A DNA stretch of 64,000 bases, from the NCBI GenBank assembly GCA_965204915.1, contig OZ242023.1, forward strand, positions 2,666,001 to 2,730,000, given 5' to 3'. The position numbers and the translations under genes were made by a program. Below the pieces are notes generated by a model. It was not told the DNA's origin and did no database searches. It was given only the letters and a program-made list of their open reading frames with translations. This DNA comes from HK1 sp965204915. GTDB taxonomy: Bacteria > Pseudomonadota > Gammaproteobacteria > HK1. How positions within the stretch are numbered: the stretch's first letter is position 1; every line of letters begins with the position of its first letter. This document shows positions 33,760-42,089 of the stretch, piece after piece.

Positions 33760-33941
33760 TGGCGCACGCCCGCAAGATCGAGCCGCCTCCACCTCTTTCG
33801 CACTTTTCCTCCCTGCCTGATCCGGTTCCGCGCGCCCGGACACGCTCGCAAGCCTGAACGGGGGCTGCGGATCCGGTCGGCAAGCGCCGCGCCGGAAGGA
33901 TCCACCGGGCATCCGAGAAAAACGACGCCAAGGGGAGCGCC

Positions 33942-35405
33942 ATGAGCACCACCCGCATCGACGTCGAAGGCGTCGCCGTCTCGCCCGACCACTACATCGG
34001 CGGGCGGCGGGTCGCCTCGGCCCGGACCTTCGAGGATCGCTCGCCGCTGGACTGGTCGCTGAAGATCGGAGACTTCGCCCGCGGCGACGCCCTGGCCGCC
34101 GAGGACGCGGTGGACGCGGCGGCGGAGGCGTTTCCGGGCTGGGCGTCGGCGGACATCTCCGAGCGGGCGGCCTGCATGTACCGGCTGGCCGACCTCATCG
34201 ACGCCCGCGCGGCCGACCTCGCCCGCCTCGAATGCCTGGACATGGCGATGCTCCGGGAGAACCTGGAGCTGCGGGTGATCCCCCGCGGCGCCCGGAACTT
34301 CCGCGCCTACGCTGACCTCGCCCGCGGGTACGAGGAGCGGACCTGGACTTCCAACGGCACCGCCAACGCCGTCCAGCGGATGCCGGCCGGACCCGCGGTG
34401 ATCATCACCCCCTGGAACGCGCCGTTCATGCTTGCGACCTGGAAATGCGCCCCGGCCCTGGCCGCGGGCAACAGCGTCGTCCTCAAGCCCGCCGAGTGGT
34501 CGCCGCTCTCGGCCTCGGTGCTCGCCGATCTGGCCGATGAAGCGGGGTTCCCGCCCGGCGTGTTCAACGTCGTCCAGGGGATCGGCGAGGAGGCGGGCGC
34601 GGCGCTGGTCGCGGATCCGAGGGTGCGGCGGATCTCCTTCACCGGCTCGCCCGAGACGGCCCGGCACATCGGGGCCGCCGCCGCCCGCAACATCGTGCCC
34701 TTCACCGCGGAGCTCGGCGGGAAGAGCCCCTTCCTCGTGTTCGCCGACGCGGACCTCGACGCCGCCGCCCGCAAGGCCGCCGGCCAGTACGACGACGCCG
34801 GGCAGGTGTGCCTGGCGGGGACGCGCCTGCTGGTCGAGGCATCGGTTCGGGACCCGTTCCTGGAAAAGATGCTGGCCTGCGCCGACGAACACGTGCTCGG
34901 GGACAGCCGGGCGCCGGAGACCACGATCTCGCCGGTGATCCATCCCGACCACCTCGCGCGCATCCACGGCTTCGTGGAGAGGGCGCGGGCCGCGGGGGAT
35001 CGGGTGCTGCGCGGCGGGCGCGTGGCGAGGGAAGGCGGGCTGTGGTACGAGCCGACCCTGATCGAGCCGCGCTCCAACGATTCCGGGATCGTCCGGAACG
35101 AGGTCTTCGGCCCGGTGCTGACCCTCCAGACCTTCAACGATGAAACGGAGGCGGTGGCGCTCGCCAACGGCACGCGCTACGGGCTGTCCGGGATCGTCTA
35201 CACCGGGGACGCGGCCCGCGCCGGGCGCATCGGGCGGGCGGTGCGCGCGGGCACGGTGTGGGTCAATTGCTTCCTGATCCGGGACCTCACCGCCCCCTTC
35301 GGAGGCTGCGGCATCAGCGGCATCGGGCGCGAGGGCGGCGACTACGCCCTCGACTTCCACAGCGATCTCAAGACCCTGCAGATCCTGGAAGGGTCCACGG
35401 CCTGA
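33942..35405 (+). CDS. NAD(P)-dependent aldehyde dehydrogenase, HpaE-like
   Basis: A 487-residue ALDH. The cofactor-binding segment is ITPWNAPFMLATWK, the general-base Glu is in AELGGKSPFL, and the nucleophilic Cys in GQVCLAGTR. The C-terminus (FGGCGISGIGREGGDYALDF, then HSDLKTLQI) is the pattern seen in 2-hydroxymuconic and 5-carboxymethyl-2-hydroxymuconic semialdehyde dehydrogenases. With the FAH-family gene next door and the HpaD-like dioxygenase at 16 kb, I infer a role in meta-cleavage of an aromatic compound. Betaine-aldehyde-like substrates remain possible. Start 33942 follows aaggggagc. Confidence 0.85.
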   Translation: MSTTRIDVEGVAVSPDHYIGGRRVASARTFEDRSPLDWSLKIGDFARGDALAAEDAVDAAAEAFPGWASADISERAACMYRLADLIDARAADLARLECLDMAMLRENLELRVIPRGARNFRAYADLARGYEERTWTSNGTANAVQRMPAGPAVIITPWNAPFMLATWKCAPALAAGNSVVLKPAEWSPLSASVLADLADEAGFPPGVFNVVQGIGEEAGAALVADPRVRRISFTGSPETARHIGAAAARNIVPFTAELGGKSPFLVFADADLDAAARKAAGQYDDAGQVCLAGTRLLVEASVRDPFLEKMLACADEHVLGDSRAPETTISPVIHPDHLARIHGFVERARAAGDRVLRGGRVAREGGLWYEPTLIEPRSNDSGIVRNEVFGPVLTLQTFNDETEAVALANGTRYGLSGIVYTGDAARAGRIGRAVRAGTVWVNCFLIRDLTAPFGGCGISGIGREGGDYALDFHSDLKTLQILEGSTA

Positions 35406-35559
35406 AGGGGGCCTGAACGGGGAGCGGGCGGGCCGAGTCCGCGCGCGCGGCATCGGGAGGACGCGGCGACTGCGTCCTCGACCTCCCCGGCGACCTCGAT
35501 ACACCGCAGATCCCGGATGGGCCAACGGCCGGCGCAGCCGAGGCGGCGGCCGAGGCGGC

Positions 35560-36441
35560 TCAGTCGTCCAGCCGGCTCCGGTAGTGCTTCGAGCCGGGAC
35601 CGCGCGGGGCCCGGATGCCGCGGAACTCCCAGTCGCCGCCGAGTGCGGTTGAGACCACCTCCTCCGAGCTGGTCGGCTGGGCGCCCACATCCTCCCGGAT
35701 CGGGATCGGGCCGTGGACAATCTCGTTCTCAAGCCTCCCGAGCCCCTCGACCTCCACCGCCACCACGTCGCCCGGCTCGACGGGCCGGCTGTTGGCGGGG
35801 GTGCCGGAGAGCAGCAGGTCGCCCGGCTCCAGGGTGATGTTGCGGGCGACGTCGGCGACGAGGTAGTGCATGTCCCACTCCATCTCGCCGGTGTTCCCGT
35901 CCTGTACGACCTCGCCGTTCACCCAGGTCCGGATGGACTTGCCGTGGAAGTCCCAGCCGGTGACCAGTGCCGGACCCACCGGGCAGAGGGTGTCCGAGCC
36001 CTTCACCCGCAGCATCGAGCCCGCGTCGGTATCGCGGAAGTCGTGCAGTCCGTAGTCGTTCGCGATGGTGTAGCCGGCGATGTAGTCGCCGGCTTCCCCA
36101 CGGCCGACGTTGCGGCAGTGCCGGCCGATCACGATGGCGATCTCGCCCTCGTAGTTCAGCCACCGGCAGCGCTCGGGGCGCACCACCCGGGCGCGGTGCC
36201 CGCACAGCGCGCTGACCGGCTTGTGGAAATAGGTGGGGGTCGCCGGCAGCTTCGTCATGAACTCGTCCACCCGGCTGGTGTAGTTCAGGTGCACGCAGAT
36301 GATCTTGCGCGGCTCGGTGGGAGGTAGATGGACGGCGTCCCCCACCGCGACCGACCGCCCGTCCCTCGCGCGGAGCAGATCGCCTTCACGGATGACGACG
36401 GTCGGATAACCGTCGAGCAGGATCCGCCGGTACTCTCGCAT
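35560..36441 (-). CDS. Fumarylacetoacetate hydrolase family protein, HpaG-like
   Basis: A 293-residue FAH-fold enzyme. Metal ligands are in LNYEGEIAIVIG (Glu pair) and GLHDFRDTDAG (Asp), with VKGSDTLCPVGPALV as the family's active-site loop and LLLSGTPANSRPVEPGD near the end. It is of the HpaG/2-oxohept-3-ene-dioate hydratase and decarboxylase type, consistent with the neighbouring HpaE-like dehydrogenase, with which it is convergent. The start at 36441 follows GAAGGAG. The reaction is probably decarboxylation, isomerisation or C-C hydrolysis of a ring-cleavage product. Confidence 0.85.
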   Translation of the reverse strand: MREYRRILLDGYPTVVIREGDLLRARDGRSVAVGDAVHLPPTEPRKIICVHLNYTSRVDEFMTKLPATPTYFHKPVSALCGHRARVVRPERCRWLNYEGEIAIVIGRHCRNVGRGEAGDYIAGYTIANDYGLHDFRDTDAGSMLRVKGSDTLCPVGPALVTGWDFHGKSIRTWVNGEVVQDGNTGEMEWDMHYLVADVARNITLEPGDLLLSGTPANSRPVEPGDVVAVEVEGLGRLENEIVHGPIPIREDVGAQPTSSEEVVSTALGGDWEFRGIRAPRGPGSKHYRSRLDD

Positions 36442-36676
36442 GGATCGACTCCTTCCTCGGCAACCGGCGACGCTTCACCCGGCATCCGCGGTTTTGCACG
36501 GCAGAGCCGCGGGCGGCTGCGAAGCGGTCGCGTCCCGCATGGAACGAACCCGCTCCTCGTTCGCCGGCGCGTTGGGCGTGGACGTCTGCGATTCCGCGCC
36601 GGCAGAGCTGCGGGGCGGTTGCGAAGCGGTCCCGCCTCGCATCGCGCCCGTCCTCATGGCGCCGGCCCGGTTTGAA

Positions 36677-36696
36677 ATCGTTAGGCCCCGAACGAT
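36677..36696. promoter_or_regulatory. Operator-like palindrome before the decarboxylase-MarR pair
   Basis: ATCGTT-AGGCCCCG-AACGAT, a perfect 6 bp inverted repeat with an 8-base spacer, sits just upstream of the acetoacetate-decarboxylase-like gene, which is co-directional with a MarR regulator. Size and symmetry suit a MarR dimer, so autoregulation is a fair guess. Confidence 0.5.
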
Positions 36697-36726
36697 ATGA
36701 TGCCCGGCCAGGAATGGCAAGCAACC

Positions 36727-37554
36727 ATGGCAACCACGGCGCTTCTCATGTCCGTCCAGGGTTTCATGTTTCCCCGCTCCCGTAGCGGCAGGGCGTCCCT
36801 GCTGCCGCCACCACCGTGGCACTACTCCGGACACATGCTCACGCTCGAGTACCGGACCGATCCGGACGCGGTGGCGGAGCTGCTTCCATCCGGGCTCGCG
36901 CCGGCGGACGAGGATCCGGGCGCGGTCGCGGTGATCTGGGCCGATTGGCAGAGCTGCTCCGACACCTTCGAGGAGCTCCTCGATCCGGTCCGGGCGCAGT
37001 ACCGCGAGGTGTTCGTCGTCATCCGCTGCAAGTACCGGGGCCGGCACTACTCGCGTTGCGCCTGGATCTGGGTGGACACCGACTACGCCATGGTGCGGGG
37101 ACATTTCCAGGGCTACCCGAAGAAGCTCGGATCGATTTTCCTCACCCGTCCGGTCACGGTGGGGCGGGCGGGGCCGCGTCTTTCGCCGGGGGGACGCTTC
37201 GGCGCCAGCCTGGCCGCCAACGACCGCCGGCTGCTGCATGCGACCTTCGAGATCAGGGCCGAAAGCGGGCACGCCGGTTTCGTCAACGCCCTGCCGATGT
37301 TGCACCACCGCTGGATGCCGGCCATCGAAGGGGACGGCGCCGACAGCCTGGACGAGCTGGTGACGACGTCCGCGTACGAGAGCGAGATCGGCCGGTGCTT
37401 CACCGGCGACTTCGACCTCCGGATCGGCGACTCCCCGGTCGAGGAGCTGACCCGGCTCCGGCCCCTCGAACCCATTGCGGGCTACTGGCGCGAGGTCGCG
37501 ATGTCGTGGCGAAGCGGCACGACCCTCGAACGCAGCAACCTTGCCGGGATCTGA
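36727..37554 (+). CDS. Acetoacetate decarboxylase family protein
   Basis: A ~275-residue acetoacetate-decarboxylase-fold protein. The catalytic lysine segment GYPKKLGSIFL is present (about residue 128), with PPPPWHYSGHMLTLEYRTDP at the N-terminus and VAVIWADWQSCSD, features of a subfamily distinct from clostridial Adc. Possible starts are 36697, 36727 and 36748; 36727 is used because AGGA lies 12 bases before it, but 36748 (MSVQGF) fits relatives best. It precedes the MarR gene by 9 bp and would share its transcript. Substrate is unknown; related proteins act in aromatic or ketone metabolism. Confidence 0.8.
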   Translation: MATTALLMSVQGFMFPRSRSGRASLLPPPPWHYSGHMLTLEYRTDPDAVAELLPSGLAPADEDPGAVAVIWADWQSCSDTFEELLDPVRAQYREVFVVIRCKYRGRHYSRCAWIWVDTDYAMVRGHFQGYPKKLGSIFLTRPVTVGRAGPRLSPGGRFGASLAANDRRLLHATFEIRAESGHAGFVNALPMLHHRWMPAIEGDGADSLDELVTTSAYESEIGRCFTGDFDLRIGDSPVEELTRLRPLEPIAGYWREVAMSWRSGTTLERSNLAGI

Positions 37555-37563
37555 GTCGGCCGG

Positions 37564-38058
37564 ATGGCAAGGGATGCGTCGGTCACCCGCGCCGAGCGCG
37601 AAGCGCGCGAGCGCGTCGAGGCCCTCGGCATCGACGTCGACGCCTACGCCGCGGTGTCGAACATCTTTCGGGTGGCCAACGCGGTGCGCAACCACACCGA
37701 GCGCAACCTGCTGAGCGAGTTCAACCTGTCGTTCTCGGGATTCACGGTGCTGTGGGTGCTGTGGGTATGGGGGCCGAAGGAGTCGCACGCCCTCGCCGAC
37801 GAGTCGGGCATCTCCAAGAGCACCCTCACCGGAGTGGTGAAGACCCTCGAACGCCTGGGCTTCGCCGCCCGCAAGCCCCATGCGATGGACGGCCGGCGCG
37901 TATTCGTGCAGGCGACGCGCAAGGGGATCTCCACCATGCGCAGGATCTTTCCCCGCTTCAACGACGTCGAGGCGATGGTGACCCGGGATCTCTCGCCAAC
38001 GGAAAAGGACAGTCTGGCCCGCTTGCTGCGCATCATGCTGCATACCCTGGAGAGCTGA
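37564..38058 (+). CDS. MarR family transcriptional regulator
   Basis: A 164-residue winged helix-turn-helix repressor. The DNA-recognition region is ALADESGISKSTLTGVVKTL, followed by the wing around HAMDGRRVFVQAT. N- and C-terminal helices for dimerisation are present. It lies 9 bp after the decarboxylase-like gene and close to the HpaG-like gene, so it may sense an aromatic acid as HpaR does. The likely binding site is the palindrome at 36677-36696. Confidence 0.9.
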   Translation: MARDASVTRAEREARERVEALGIDVDAYAAVSNIFRVANAVRNHTERNLLSEFNLSFSGFTVLWVLWVWGPKESHALADESGISKSTLTGVVKTLERLGFAARKPHAMDGRRVFVQATRKGISTMRRIFPRFNDVEAMVTRDLSPTEKDSLARLLRIMLHTLES

Positions 38059-38272
38059 CGGGAGGCGTCCCTCCCTCGGCGTGCATCTCGCGCACGTAGC
38101 GGGGGCATCCGGTGCGCTCGATGGAGTCGAGGTACGGGCCGGCATGATCGAAGAACGCATCGATCGCGAAGTCGAACGCGCGATCGTAGAACGCGACGTC
38201 GAGATGGTGGTCGTAGTCGACCCGCCCGGGGCGGACCACGACTCGATACGACGCCAGCGGTGCATCGCTCAT
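38033..38272 (-). pseudogene. Hotdog thioesterase, truncated
   Basis: The first 79 residues of a 4-hydroxybenzoyl-CoA-type thioesterase (YRVVVRPGRVDYDHHLDVAF, then FDHAGPYLDSIERTGCP and VREMHAEG). Full-length relatives have 130-160 residues. It ends in an unrelated tail, overlapping the end of the MarR gene by 26 bp on the opposite strand. The type resembles the thioesterase domain linked to carnitine dehydrogenases, and a carnitine dehydrogenase without that domain is present at 57.9 kb. The GGAGAGG ribosome site remains. Confidence 0.6.
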
Positions 38273-38361
38273 CGGCGACCGGCCCTCTCCATGCCCGCCT
38301 CGAGCGCACCGGTGCTTGCAGCACCGCCGCCGACCGGTGCGGGCACGACCCGCGCGCCCCT

Positions 38362-38847
38362 CTATTCGCGTCCGCTGTGGCACTCCAGAAACGGCGCTCC
38401 CTGCTTGCCGCAAGCCCCGTAGTCCAGGGTCCCGTCCGCCCGGTAGTGCGTCAGCGTCAGCGAGACGGGGCGGCCCAGATGGTGTTGCAGAACCACCGCC
38501 TTCCCCCCCGCCGTCTCTCCGGAGAAGAAGGGAGCGTCCCCCGGACCCATCCGCGCGCGCAGCCTCACCGCGGCATCCAGGAAGTGCGTGCGGGTGTACG
38601 TTCCTTCCGGCCGATGATCGACCTCTATCCGGCACGGCTCGCCCGTGAAACGGGCGCCCGTCCACCAGTTCTCCGGGTCTTCGATCACCACCTCACCCGG
38701 ATACGTGCCCGCCCGGATCTCGTGGATCGGGCCCCCCGGGATTCGCGCCGCGGCCTCGTAGTGCTCCCGGGTCCAGCAGTCGATTCCCGGGTCCACGCAC
38801 CCGCCCAGCACCGCGCCGGCGGCCAGGACCCATGCCAGGACCGTCAT
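38362..38847 (-). CDS. Predicted lipoprotein
   Basis: 161 residues. MTVLAWVLAAGAVLGGCVDPG is a lipoprotein signal with lipobox LGGC, giving a lipidated Cys near residue 17. The mature part has FTGEPCRIEVDHRPEGTYTR and SLTLTHYRADGTLDYGACG, a beta-rich pattern with paired Cys residues. No family recognised. The upstream ATG at 38952 is less likely because it would bury the signal peptide. Confidence 0.65.
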   Translation of the reverse strand: MTVLAWVLAAGAVLGGCVDPGIDCWTREHYEAAARIPGGPIHEIRAGTYPGEVVIEDPENWWTGARFTGEPCRIEVDHRPEGTYTRTHFLDAAVRLRARMGPGDAPFFSGETAGGKAVVLQHHLGRPVSLTLTHYRADGTLDYGACGKQGAPFLECHSGRE

Positions 38848-39011
38848 CCGCGGGTGTCCGTGGGCGACGTTCTCCGTCCGTACCTCCTCCCGGGTCCCGC
38901 CGGCGCGGCCCTTGGCGACAGGACCTCGCGCAAAGCATCGAAGACGTCTCATGAACGAACCCCCGGTTGCGGCTCCGCCGGCCGGAGCGATGGGCGCCGG
39001 GCTCCTGGAAA

Positions 39012-39201
39012 CTCAAGTTTCGGGATTCAAAATACCTTGAATCAGGCGATGGATTCCCGCTTTCGCGGGAATGACGTCATTTCAGCGAGACACGTTACTT
39101 TTGCGCTGGCCGTGGCCGTCTGGCCGTCATTCCCGCGAAGCTTGTGCCCGCGAAAGCGGGTAGCGGGAATCCATTTCGGTCAGCGAATCCCGAAACTCGA
39201 G
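39012..39201. mobile_element. MITE-like element, copy 2
   Basis: 190 bp, same termini as copy 1 (right end GAATCCCGAAACTCGAG). It carries an extra partial copy of the right-hand palindromic module (gcccgcgaaagcggg). The flanks are a perfect 7 bp target duplication: CTGGAAA at 39005-39011 and 39202-39208. Confidence 0.92.
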
Positions 39202-39359
39202 CTGGAAACGACCCGTTCCGGAAGCAGTGTGTCCTGCGGGCGCGGATACCTCGCCCGCAAGCGGGCCGAAAGTCCACATCCTCCGGACGCGCCGTTTCCG
39301 GCATCGAAGCAGGCGTCCGGCTCCGGCCGTGCCGGGTCGGGAACACTCCATCCCGCCCC

Positions 39360-40556
39360 TCAATCCTCCGCGAGCTCGCGGCATTGCCGCTCCGCGCTCT
39401 CGAACACCGTGTATGCCCGTGCCAGCGTTCGGCGTGCCTCCTCGTCGTCCCCCTGTCCCCTCGCCCGCCACAGGCGCTCGCCCAGCCGTTCCGTCCGCAG
39501 CATCGTATGGCGGGCGATCTGCCGCATGTTCGTGAGATCCTCAATGCGTCCCGTCCGGGCCGCCTCCGCCGCCGCCTCCCGGCAGGTCTCGCGCGCCCTG
39601 TCCGCGAGCCGGCCCACCCTGCCTTCGAGGGTTTCGATGGCTTCCCCTGAGGTGTCCCCCGTCTCGCCGCCGCTTCCTTCGGACGCTGGACCCGCGCGTG
39701 TCCCTGGCCGACGCGCTCCTGCCGTGCCTCCCGCCCCGCCGCCGCTTCCTTCGGACGCTGCCCCGAGGAGACCGCAGAGCTTGCGCGCGGCGTCCAGGCT
39801 CTCGCGGGTCTCGGGGTCCAGGGCTTCCGGGGCCACGTCCGCGCCGTCTTCCTCCATCGCGTGCCGGCGCTCCCAGCGCAGCCTCGTCTCCTCGATGAGC
39901 CATTCGACGGCTTCGATCGCCATCAGGTTGCCGTACTCCCGTCGTGCGAAGGCGTTTCCGCCCGCCTCCATGCACGCCCGGACGACGTCTTCGCCGGGCA
40001 GGGGAAGGGCGGCGTACCGGACCGGCGGAGCGTCGCCGTGCGCCTGCGCAAAACTCTCTTCCTCGAACCACCACATGCCTTCCCGGGCCGCTCGCGCCTC
40101 CCTCTCCGCCTCGCGCAGCTTCCCGTTGCCCGCGAGCGCCCAGCCCATCCGCACCATCCATTCGGCGACGTCGATGCCGCCGGCGCGGCAGGCGATCCTC
40201 CCTCGATCCTGTCCGCGGTGCTTGCCGGGTCGCTCGCGATTCCGCGTAGCGGAATCGCCGGGCGACCGCGCCGGCGGTCGCCGCTCGCATACGAGGTGCT
40301 GTCCGGCCACCACGTCCCGCAACGCCAGCACGGCAAGCTCCCTGCACGCGGGCCTCTCCGCCGCCGGCCCGCACTGGGCGTCCGGCGGCGGGGGCTCGAT
40401 CCCGCCGAGCGGCAGTACCGGACCGTCCGGCACTCCGGCGAGGGTCTTCGCATCGACCACCCGCACCGCGCCTTCCCAGATCGTCTCGCCGGCCCCCGCG
40501 GCGCCCGCCCAGATCCCGAACGCCACGGCCAGCGCCGCCCTTGCTCCCGATCCCAT
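39360..40556 (-). CDS. Secreted, degenerate staphylococcal-nuclease-like protein
   Basis: 398 residues. The signal peptide (ARAALAVAFGIWAGAAGA) is followed by an SNase-like domain: VRVVDAKTLAGVPDGPVLPL, CRELAVLALRDVVAGQHLVC, and RIACRAGGIDVAEWMVRMGW with the helix after it (GKLREAEREARAAREGMWW). The first active-site strand, normally R..G(I/V)D.PE, reads LGGIEPPPPD, so catalysis is doubtful. The C-terminal half is helical with a Gly/Ser-rich repeat (ASEGSGG occurs twice). Start 40556. Possibly an excluded-enzyme paralogue kept for nucleic-acid binding. Confidence 0.65.
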   Translation of the reverse strand: MGSGARAALAVAFGIWAGAAGAGETIWEGAVRVVDAKTLAGVPDGPVLPLGGIEPPPPDAQCGPAAERPACRELAVLALRDVVAGQHLVCERRPPARSPGDSATRNRERPGKHRGQDRGRIACRAGGIDVAEWMVRMGWALAGNGKLREAEREARAAREGMWWFEEESFAQAHGDAPPVRYAALPLPGEDVVRACMEAGGNAFARREYGNLMAIEAVEWLIEETRLRWERRHAMEEDGADVAPEALDPETRESLDAARKLCGLLGAASEGSGGGAGGTAGARRPGTRAGPASEGSGGETGDTSGEAIETLEGRVGRLADRARETCREAAAEAARTGRIEDLTNMRQIARHTMLRTERLGERLWRARGQGDDEEARRTLARAYTVFESAERQCRELAED

Positions 40557-40725
40557 CGCCCGACCCCCCGGTTACGGACCGTGGCAGCTCCTCTCATGCA
40601 GTGTAATTCATTGAATTGGAAGTGACTCGCCGATGGCGGCAAAGATCGTCCCCGGTGAGGTTCCCGGGGAAGGCCGGGCTTTCCCGGCAGCGGGTTCCCG
40701 AGCCGTTTCGGAGTATGCTCACCAA

Positions 40726-40893
40726 CTCAAGTTTCGGGATTCAAAATACCTTGAATCAGGCGATGGATTCCCGCTTTCGCGGGAATGACATCATTTCAGC
40801 GAGACACGTTACTTTTACGCTGGCCGTGGCCGTCTGGCCGTCATTCCCGCGAAAGCGGGAATCCATTTCGGTCAGCGAATCCCGAAACTTGAG
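40726..40893. mobile_element. MITE-like element, copy 3
   Basis: 168 bp, terminal repeats perfect over 17 bp. Target duplication TCACCAA at 40719-40725 and 40894-40900. It ends 32 bp before the HAD hydrolase start, so it may now supply leader or promoter sequence. Confidence 0.93.
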
Positions 40894-40925
40894 TCACCAA
40901 GTATCGAGCCGGGGAGAGACGGCGG

Positions 40926-41780
40926 ATGGACCGGACGTCGGCAGGTGGCGGGCGCCACTCCGCGCGGAAAACGGAGAGGTCTCCGGGGGCGCGGCCCGGG
41001 AATACGCGATGGAGCACCGGCCCCGACCCGCGCGCGGTGCTGCTCGACGCCTCGGGGACGTTGATCGAGGTCGCCCGCCCGCTCGGCGAGACCTACTCGC
41101 TGCTCGCACGGGACTTCGGCGGCGACCTCGACCCCGATACCCTGACGGCCGGATTCCGGAGCGCGTTCGCCGACGCCCCGCCGATGGCGTTTCCCGGCAA
41201 GCGCGGCGCAGATCTCGACCGTGCCGAGCGCGGCTGGTGGCGGGCGGTGGTCGAGCGGGTGATCGGTGCGGCCGGGGGCGTCCCCGAGCTCGACGCCTGC
41301 TTCGATCGCCTCTATGCGCACTACGCGAGCGCCCAAGCCTGGCGGGTCTACCCCGAGGTTCCCGCCGTGCTCGCCTCACTGCGCGAGCACGGCGTCGCGC
41401 TGGCGGTGGTGTCGAACTTCGATTCGCGCCTGCCCCCGCTGCTCGACGGGCTGGGACTCGCGGCGTTCTTCGATGCGGTGGTGTGTTCGGGGGAAGTCGG
41501 GGCGGCGAAGCCGGACGGGGCGATCTTCGCCCATGCGCTCGCGATCCTCGGGGTCGAGGCGTCGGAGGCGCTGCACGTCGGCGACGACCCCGAGGCCGAC
41601 TACGAGGGCGCGCGCGCGGCCGGGCTGAAAGCGCTACTGGTGGACCGCGGCGCGGCGGCGAACCATGCCGGCGTCATCGCGGATCTGGGCGGCATCCTGG
41701 AACGGTACCGAGGGCGTCGTACCCAGCCGGACGGACGAGGGCGACGACCACGGGGACCGGGATGGGTCCCCGATCCGTGA
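40926..41780 (+). CDS. HAD superfamily hydrolase
   Basis: 284-residue HAD subfamily IA phosphatase. Motif I is VLLDASGTLIEV (nucleophile Asp, with Ser in place of the usual second Asp position spacing DxSGT), motif II VVSNFD, motif III AAKPDGAIF (Lys) and motif IV HVGDDPEADYEGA. The alpha-helical cap type 1 lies between motifs I and II. DxSGT/DxAGT is seen in HDHD3-type members. A GGGGAGAG site precedes ATG 40926. The substrate, probably a small phosphate ester, cannot be told. Confidence 0.85.
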   Translation: MDRTSAGGGRHSARKTERSPGARPGNTRWSTGPDPRAVLLDASGTLIEVARPLGETYSLLARDFGGDLDPDTLTAGFRSAFADAPPMAFPGKRGADLDRAERGWWRAVVERVIGAAGGVPELDACFDRLYAHYASAQAWRVYPEVPAVLASLREHGVALAVVSNFDSRLPPLLDGLGLAAFFDAVVCSGEVGAAKPDGAIFAHALAILGVEASEALHVGDDPEADYEGARAAGLKALLVDRGAAANHAGVIADLGGILERYRGRRTQPDGRGRRPRGPGWVPDP

Positions 41781-41832
41781 AATCTTCGACCGGATGACGA
41801 AGATTCGTTCTCCGGCCGGCACTTGATTCCAT

Positions 41833-41985
41833 CTCAAGTTTCGGGATTCGCTGACCGAAATGGATTCCCGCTTGCGCGGGAATGACGTCATTTCAGCGAG
41901 ACGCGTTGCTTTCAGGCTGGCCGTCATTCCCGCGCAAGCGGGAATCCATCGCCTGATTCAGGCATTTTGAATCCCGAAACTTGAG
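41833..41985. mobile_element. MITE-like element, copy 4
   Basis: 153 bp, inserted in the opposite orientation to copies 1-3, with the inner modules reading ATTCCCGCTTGCGCGGGAAT. Perfect 7 bp target duplication ATTCCAT at 41826-41832 and 41986-41992. It lies in the convergent gap between the HAD gene and ggt. Confidence 0.93.
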
Positions 41986-42089
41986 ATTCCATGATGCCGG
42001 ATCCCTTGGGAGCGGCGCCTGGTTCCGGTTCCACCGGGTTGGGCACGGGGAAGCGGACTCGACGTCGGCCTCGCTGACGAAGGGAGCGC

